From positions 1-64,000 of the forward strand of contig CAZTGE010000002.1 of the NCBI GenBank assembly GCA_964612995.1: a stretch of 64,000 nucleotides of DNA. The letters run 5' to 3'. Below the pieces are notes generated by a model, which was not told the DNA's origin, made no database searches, and worked only from the letters and a program-made list of their open reading frames with translations. The stretch's first letter is position 1. Each line of letters opens with the position of its first letter. The stretch is from SLQH01 sp964612995 (lineage in GTDB: Bacteria > Planctomycetota > UBA11346). This document shows, piece after piece, positions 60,162 through 64,000 of the stretch. A program made the translations under genes and the position numbers.

Positions 60162-61445
60162 TCAGTACGGTGTGGCGGTGACGGTGCAGTCGAAGATGTG
60201 CCAGGCGTCGAGGTCTTTGCCGTCGCGGCGGCCACCGAGATCCGGGAAGCGTAGCAGGCGGCCGGCGTAGCCGAGGCCGCGGTCGCGGCCGGCAGGGGTG
60301 AGCAGGGTGCCGTTGCTGCCTTCGAAGGGACAGAGCTCCATGCGTTGGGGGCCGCGGCCGTTGAGGAACATGGTGCGCAGGAAGTTGCGGCCCATGGCGT
60401 CGGTGGCGCCGTGGAGGATCCGGTCGAGGACCGCGGCGGCCTCCGGTTGCAGTTCGGTCTGAGCCAGGGCGGTTGCGACCGCGTCGGTGCTCAGGTGGGG
60501 GATCTCGCCAGCGGTGAGCAGCTGTTGCCGGCGCCGCGGGTCGGCCCCGGCGAGTTTGACCTCCGCGCGCTCGGGGATCCAGACGCGCGGAGAATCGAGC
60601 AGGATGTGCTCGGCGAGGTTCTCGCTGATCCACTGCTGTCCGGGGCCGAGGTCGTAGGAGGTGGTCTCGCCGATCTCGGCCTCGTCGAGGTTGGTGAGTA
60701 CCGGCTGGTTGGGATCGTAGAGCCACATGCGCTCGCGCAGCGCGCGGATCCGCTGGGTCAGACCGGTCTGTTGCTCGAGCAGGGCGTATTCCCTCAACGC
60801 GGTGCGGGCCGGGCCCTCCCCTCCGGTCAACAAAACGATGAGCAGGACCAGCACCGCAGCGCCGGTGAGAGCGAGCAGCCAGACTTGGGTGGTCCGCGCT
60901 TCCTCCTCGCCGGTGCCGGTGAGCACGGCTGGGCCGATCTCGCGGGTGCCGCTGCCGCTGCTGCGGCCCTGGTCCCGGCCCTTCTGGATCCGCCGGGTCT
61001 CGCGCCGGACGGTGTCCGATTTGAGCGCCTTGCTGGCGGCCGAGGTCAGCGTCGAGGCCATGGTCCGTCGGGCCTGCTCGTGCTTGCGCCGGATCTCCTC
61101 GCTGCGGTGAGTCGTGGTCTGGCGCGGCGAGGCCGGCGGGCGGGCCGGGGCTGTCGGTTGCTCGACCGCGGCCGCGGCCGCCGCCGCCGCGGCTGCCAGA
61201 TCGTCCGCGCCGCGGGGCGGGGCGGGGCGTTCGGGCGCCTGCGGTTGCGGCGGTTGCTGTTGCGCCGGTGGTGGTTCTTGTGCCGCCGGCTGTTGCGGTG
61301 CGGCAGGGGCCACGGGGTCGGCGATGCCGTCCTCGCGCAGGCGGAAGGCGTGTTTGCAGGCGGTGCAGCGCACCGCCCGGCCGACCAACACCGGTTTGAA
61401 GGGGTATTCCGCTCCGCAATGCGGGCAGTCGAAAGTCGACGCCAT
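60162..61445 (-). CDS. Zinc-ribbon membrane protein
   Basis: 427 residues. The N-terminal zinc ribbon (MJ0042 type) has Cys pairs at residues 7/10 and 27/30 (FDCPHCGAEYPF and VRCTACKHAFRL). A Pro/Gln/Ala linker includes a run of 11 Ala (ADDLAAAAAAAAAAAVEQ-like), then a basic coiled coil (about 105-165), one membrane helix (TTQVWLLALTGAAVLVLLIV, about 185-205) and an external domain of about 210 residues without known motifs (IPERAEVKLAGADPRRRQQL, and LCPFEGSNGTLL). This domain order, zinc ribbon inside and unknown part outside, is frequent in planctomycetes; function unknown. Confidence 0.75.
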   Translation of the reverse strand: MASTFDCPHCGAEYPFKPVLVGRAVRCTACKHAFRLREDGIADPVAPAAPQQPAAQEPPPAQQQPPQPQAPERPAPPRGADDLAAAAAAAAAAVEQPTAPARPPASPRQTTTHRSEEIRRKHEQARRTMASTLTSAASKALKSDTVRRETRRIQKGRDQGRSSGSGTREIGPAVLTGTGEEEARTTQVWLLALTGAAVLVLLIVLLTGGEGPARTALREYALLEQQTGLTQRIRALRERMWLYDPNQPVLTNLDEAEIGETTSYDLGPGQQWISENLAEHILLDSPRVWIPERAEVKLAGADPRRRQQLLTAGEIPHLSTDAVATALAQTELQPEAAAVLDRILHGATDAMGRNFLRTMFLNGRGPQRMELCPFEGSNGTLLTPAGRDRGLGYAGRLLRFPDLGGRRDGKDLDAWHIFDCTVTATPY

Positions 61446-61509
61446 GCGGGCATGGTGCCCCGGACCGTCTCGGGGCGCAAGATGGATCCCCCGCCCTGGC
61501 GGGGCCCTG

Positions 61510-62364
61510 TCAGTCGGACCAGTCGCCGTCTGCGAGCATCCGCACCCGGGTGGCGTTCAGGAGTCGCGAACCGGCGTGCAGCGCGCGTACGGCCGGGCTG
61601 CTGTGGATGGCGATCGCCGCCGAAAGCTCCAATGGGGTGCCACCGCTGGCGGCGGCGCAGAGCTCGTCGGCTGGGAGCAGGCCGGTCTCGGCGTCGCGCC
61701 GGACGACCAGGAGCTCGACCGGCGGCAGGGCGAAGTCGGCCGCGGGGTCGGCCCACAGCGCCGCGGTCCGGGCGCGGTCTGCGTGCAGCAGCACAGTCGC
61801 CTCCGGCCAATGGAGTTCGGGATGACGCTCGCTCGCGGCGTGCCGTTCGCGGCGATAGCGCCACAGCGCCAGGCTGGCCGCCCGGTCGAGCCGGTGCAGA
61901 TCGCTGCGGTCTGCTGTCTGGGCGTAGTGCAGCTGCTCCCAGGTGGCGAGCACGCCGGTGCGGTCGAGCGGACCGGGTCCGGGCTCGTCGTTGGCGCCGA
62001 TGGTGTCTTCGGTGTTGAGTACCTGCAGGCCCGGCAGGCGGTCGAGCAGCCGTGCGACCAGCCCCAGGGCCTCCACGCAGTGCCAGTGCGGCGTGGCCAG
62101 GGGCAGGTGGAGTGCCAACGGAACCGCGCGCCAGCCGGGATAGGCCGTGGGCGGATTGATGGTGTCCTCTTCCAGCGGCGGGTTGCCGATGTCGCCGGTG
62201 CAGCGGGCGCGGCTGGCCGGATCGCACCAGGCGAATGGCAGGTAGGCGCCCTGGCGACGGCCGAAGACCATGCCGACCTCAGCGCTGAGCGCGTCCTCCA
62301 CCTGACTCGAGCTGGTCGGCGGCTCGACGGTCTCGGGTTCGTAGAACAACAGGTCGAGATTCAC
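61510..62364 (-). CDS. Protein of unknown function next to a Nudix gene
   Basis: 284 residues from GTG 62364, chosen because GGGAG lies seven bases upstream inside the end of the Nudix gene and the two are one base apart. It begins NLDLLFYEPETVEPPTSSSQ and shows mixed alpha/beta character with Trp- and His-rich segments (TPHWHCVEALGLVARLL, LHYAQTADRSDLHRLDRAA). No signal peptide or membrane helix. No family recognised. Confidence 0.65.
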   Translation of the reverse strand: MNLDLLFYEPETVEPPTSSSQVEDALSAEVGMVFGRRQGAYLPFAWCDPASRARCTGDIGNPPLEEDTINPPTAYPGWRAVPLALHLPLATPHWHCVEALGLVARLLDRLPGLQVLNTEDTIGANDEPGPGPLDRTGVLATWEQLHYAQTADRSDLHRLDRAASLALWRYRRERHAASERHPELHWPEATVLLHADRARTAALWADPAADFALPPVELLVVRRDAETGLLPADELCAAASGGTPLELSAAIAIHSSPAVRALHAGSRLLNATRVRMLADGDWSD

Positions 62365-62365
62365 A

Positions 62366-62797
62366 TCAGCTCCCGGGATACGCCTGGCGGTAGCGATCGA
62401 ACAGTCGGACCATGCTGGCGAAGGGCAACAGTGACCGGACCTCGGCCGCCGTGGCCCAGCGGTGGTCGTCGTGTTCATGGCTCAGGCGTACGCGTTCCTG
62501 CCGCGTGACCGCGGGGAAGTAGTGCACCACCTTGTTGCCGTTGCGCCCGCCGCGTCGCACGATGTAGGACAGCTCGAGGGCCGGGCCCTCGACCGCCAAC
62601 AGGGCGATGCCGGTCTCCTCGGCGCACTCGCGTAGTGCGGCCGTGGCGAGGGCCTCGTCGGGATCGAGGTGGCCCTTGGGAAAGCCCCAGTTGCCCCATT
62701 TGACGTCGTGGATCACCAGATAGCGCAGCCCATCGGGGGTGGCGCGGCGGAGGATGTACCCGGCAGCGATGCGCGGCAGGCCGGGGATGGCGGGCAT
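62366..62797 (-). CDS. Nudix hydrolase
   Basis: 143 residues. Nudix box G-x5-E-x7-R-E-x-x-E-E-x-G is complete: it starts at GHLDPDE and ends RECAEETGI. It resembles the bis(nucleosyl)-tetraphosphatase type (WGFPKGHLD, then KVVHYFPAV), which clears Ap4A and related signalling or toxic nucleotides. Between two unknown genes with 1-base spacings, so a three-gene operon. Substrate to be confirmed. Confidence 0.9.
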   Translation of the reverse strand: MPAIPGLPRIAAGYILRRATPDGLRYLVIHDVKWGNWGFPKGHLDPDEALATAALRECAEETGIALLAVEGPALELSYIVRRGGRNGNKVVHYFPAVTRQERVRLSHEHDDHRWATAAEVRSLLPFASMVRLFDRYRQAYPGS

Positions 62798-62798
62798 G

Positions 62799-63215
62799 TC
62801 AGTCGCCCTCCAGCAGTGCGGTGGCCATGGCCGGTGAGAGCTTGGTCATCAGCGTGCCCGGCAGGGTCACCGAGCTGGTCCAGGGCACGGCGTAGCTGAC
62901 GTCCATCCGTCGGCGGTAGACCAGGTAGAGCACGCCGCTGGCGGCGACGGCGAGCTCGACCGATTCGAGCGCGTACATGGTGTCGATGTCGGCATCGGCG
63001 GTGAGTACCGCGAGCTGCAGCCGGGCCGGCCGGGCGGTGGTGGTGGCGATGTCGATGATCTCGGGCGTCGCCTGTGCGGCCGCGGTCAGGGCGCTGCGCA
63101 GCTCGCTTTCGAGCGTATCGCGCAGCGGAGGCGGATAGGGGCGCTCGCGCCAGCGCTGGAGCACCTGCGCCAGCAGGGCCTGCAGGGGGTCACCCGGTTC
63201 CGCCGTCTCACTCAT
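62799..63215 (-). CDS. Small protein of unknown function, first of Nudix operon
   Basis: 138 residues from ATG 63215. Helical N-terminal part (DPLQALLAQVLQRWRERPYP, then LESELRSALTAAAQ) and a beta-rich C-terminal part (ARLQLAVLTADADIDTMYAL, SGVLYLVYRRRMDVS). No signal peptide. No family recognised; the one-base gap to the Nudix gene supports a common transcript. Confidence 0.6.
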   Translation of the reverse strand: MSETAEPGDPLQALLAQVLQRWRERPYPPPLRDTLESELRSALTAAAQATPEIIDIATTTARPARLQLAVLTADADIDTMYALESVELAVAASGVLYLVYRRRMDVSYAVPWTSSVTLPGTLMTKLSPAMATALLEGD

Positions 63216-63308
63216 GCTGCGATTCTGCTCCGCGCTGCGCCAGCACAACCCTGTCCGGGAAGCGCGCTGCGGGTTTGACCGGCCGGGCACGGGCTCGAGA
63301 CTGCCGGG

Positions 63309-63701
63309 ATGGGATCGCGAGCTTCGGTGCGTCTGGAGAGCCACGGTATCTATGCGACCTGGACCGGCGATCGTCGGCGGGTGCCGCAGATTCTCGAATT
63401 CACCGAGGTCGTGCCCGCTCGCGTGGGCATCGAGTTCGGCTGCGTGGTCCGCTTGCGCGGCTACAAGGGCAAGGTGCTCGACTGGCGCATCGCCCATCCA
63501 CCCTTTCGTGACAGTGACGGTCGCCGCACACCGGATTTCACCGGCGAGGAGCACGTGCGCACCAACGACTACGCCTTCTACCTTGGCGATGCGGTCTGGG
63601 AGCCCTGCGACGACAAGCTCGGCGGCTGGACCATGTCGGTCGACTGTCAGGGCGAACGGCTCGCTACGGTGACCTTCCACGTGGTGCCGGACACCGCCTG
63701 A
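63309..63701 (+). CDS. DUF3859 family protein
   Basis: 130 residues. Beta-rich, with the family features: QILEFTEVVPARVGIEFG, a R-G-Y-K-G strand, IAHPPFRDSDGRRTPDF, and GGWTMSVDCQGERLATVTFH. DUF3859 proteins are small single-domain proteins of unknown function found in several Gram-negative phyla. It is divergent from the Nudix operon. No signal peptide, so cytoplasmic. Confidence 0.8.
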   Translation: MGSRASVRLESHGIYATWTGDRRRVPQILEFTEVVPARVGIEFGCVVRLRGYKGKVLDWRIAHPPFRDSDGRRTPDFTGEEHVRTNDYAFYLGDAVWEPCDDKLGGWTMSVDCQGERLATVTFHVVPDTA

Positions 63702-63723
63702 CGCGGGCTGCGGCCGGCAGTGC

Positions 63724-64000
63724 TCAGCCCTGCGCGACCCAGGCCTCGGCCTTGCTCCGGTCGAGGAAGGCCTTGAGTCGCAGCGGCGAGGTGGTCCAGA
63801 GCATCTCGTACATCTTGGCCATGCCGAAGATCATGGTGGTCGGGCAGAGGATGGCGCAGCGTGGGTGGCCGATGATCTTGGCCTCGGCCGCCTGGAACTG
63901 CGGCAGGGCGGCGCGGTAGTCGGCGCTGAGTTTGATTTCATTGCTGTGCGACAGGTCCCAGAACTCGTTCTGCCCCCGATAGGCCGGATCGTCGTAGATC
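63724..64000 (-). CDS. SpoIIAA-like/STAS family protein, truncated by window edge
   Basis: Only the last 91 residues are in the window; the start is beyond 64000. The visible part, FWDLSHSNEIKLSADYRAAL, then HPRCAILCPTTMIFGMAKMY and EAWVAQG, matches the SpoIIAA-like family (small alpha/beta proteins resembling STAS domains), in which F-G-M-A-x-M-Y-E is a hallmark. Such proteins are thought to regulate or bind lipids; function here unknown. Confidence 0.7.
   Translation of the reverse strand, partial: IYDDPAYRGQNEFWDLSHSNEIKLSADYRAALPQFQAAEAKIIGHPRCAILCPTTMIFGMAKMYEMLWTTSPLRLKAFLDRSKAEAWVAQG

Noticed and set aside
1..64000. CRISPR arrays, insertion sequences, prophage and toxin-antitoxin genes
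   Set aside because: None seen; the repeats found are short hairpin elements without a transposase or spacer pattern.

Overview
The window is a high-GC (roughly two-thirds G+C by eye), densely coded chromosomal segment of a Gram-negative-type bacterium: it has an OmpA-like lipoprotein, two outer-membrane beta-barrel proteins ending in F, and ExbB/ExbD proteins. Several traits together suggest Planctomycetota or a close PVC relative (inference, moderate confidence): a fused AroD-AroE enzyme, a thiamine-phosphate synthase with the extra N-terminal domain, a Minf_1886-family protein, three Hanks-type Ser/Thr kinases, a clostripain-family lipoprotein and tandem ExbD genes. No tRNA, rRNA, CRISPR array, transposase or prophage was seen, so this is core chromosome sprinkled with short non-coding repeats.

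Layout. 0.2-3.3 kb: OmpA lipoprotein, a membrane-anchored HTH protein, a cold-shock-domain protein. 3.3-3.87 kb: non-coding, with a perfect 27-bp inverted repeat and a repeat shared with 2.4 kb. 3.9-8.7 kb: SNF2 helicase convergent with xseA and a CT398-like coiled-coil protein. 8.8-15 kb: kinase, Minf_1886 protein, PerM-type permease with a calcium-loop insert, thiE and a tiny membrane protein. 15-25 kb: two related beta-barrel genes flanking a C11 protease lipoprotein, a secreted glycoside-hydrolase-like protein, an FHA kinase overlapping a secreted protein. 25-33 kb (minus): the nusA-infB-rbfA information-processing cluster followed by ftsK and rpmA, with an intrinsic terminator in the nusA leader. 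33-39.5 kb: second glycoside-hydrolase paralogue, a membrane HEXXH protein, tsaD, a hybrid histidine kinase. 39.7-46.8 kb: exbB-exbD-exbD, two tandem paralogues of unknown function, and a HEAT-repeat protein. 46.8-54.2 kb: hisS, lysC, an HtrA-like protease with a coupled pseudoprotease, aroDE. 54.3-64 kb: a kinase fused to FapA (DUF342), TauE/SafE permease, an oxidoreductase, a zinc-ribbon membrane protein, Nudix hydrolase, DUF3859 and a truncated SpoIIAA-like gene.

The parts most likely to be new are the kinase-FapA fusion (54.3-57.0 kb), the ExbBD module with duplicated membrane/coiled-coil/beta-sandwich partners (39.7-46.8 kb), the catalytically dead double-trypsin protein coupled to HtrA (49.5-52.5 kb), and short dispersed elements whose two copies differ in sequence but keep base-pairing (2.55 and 21.2 kb; 0.0 and 11.5 kb).
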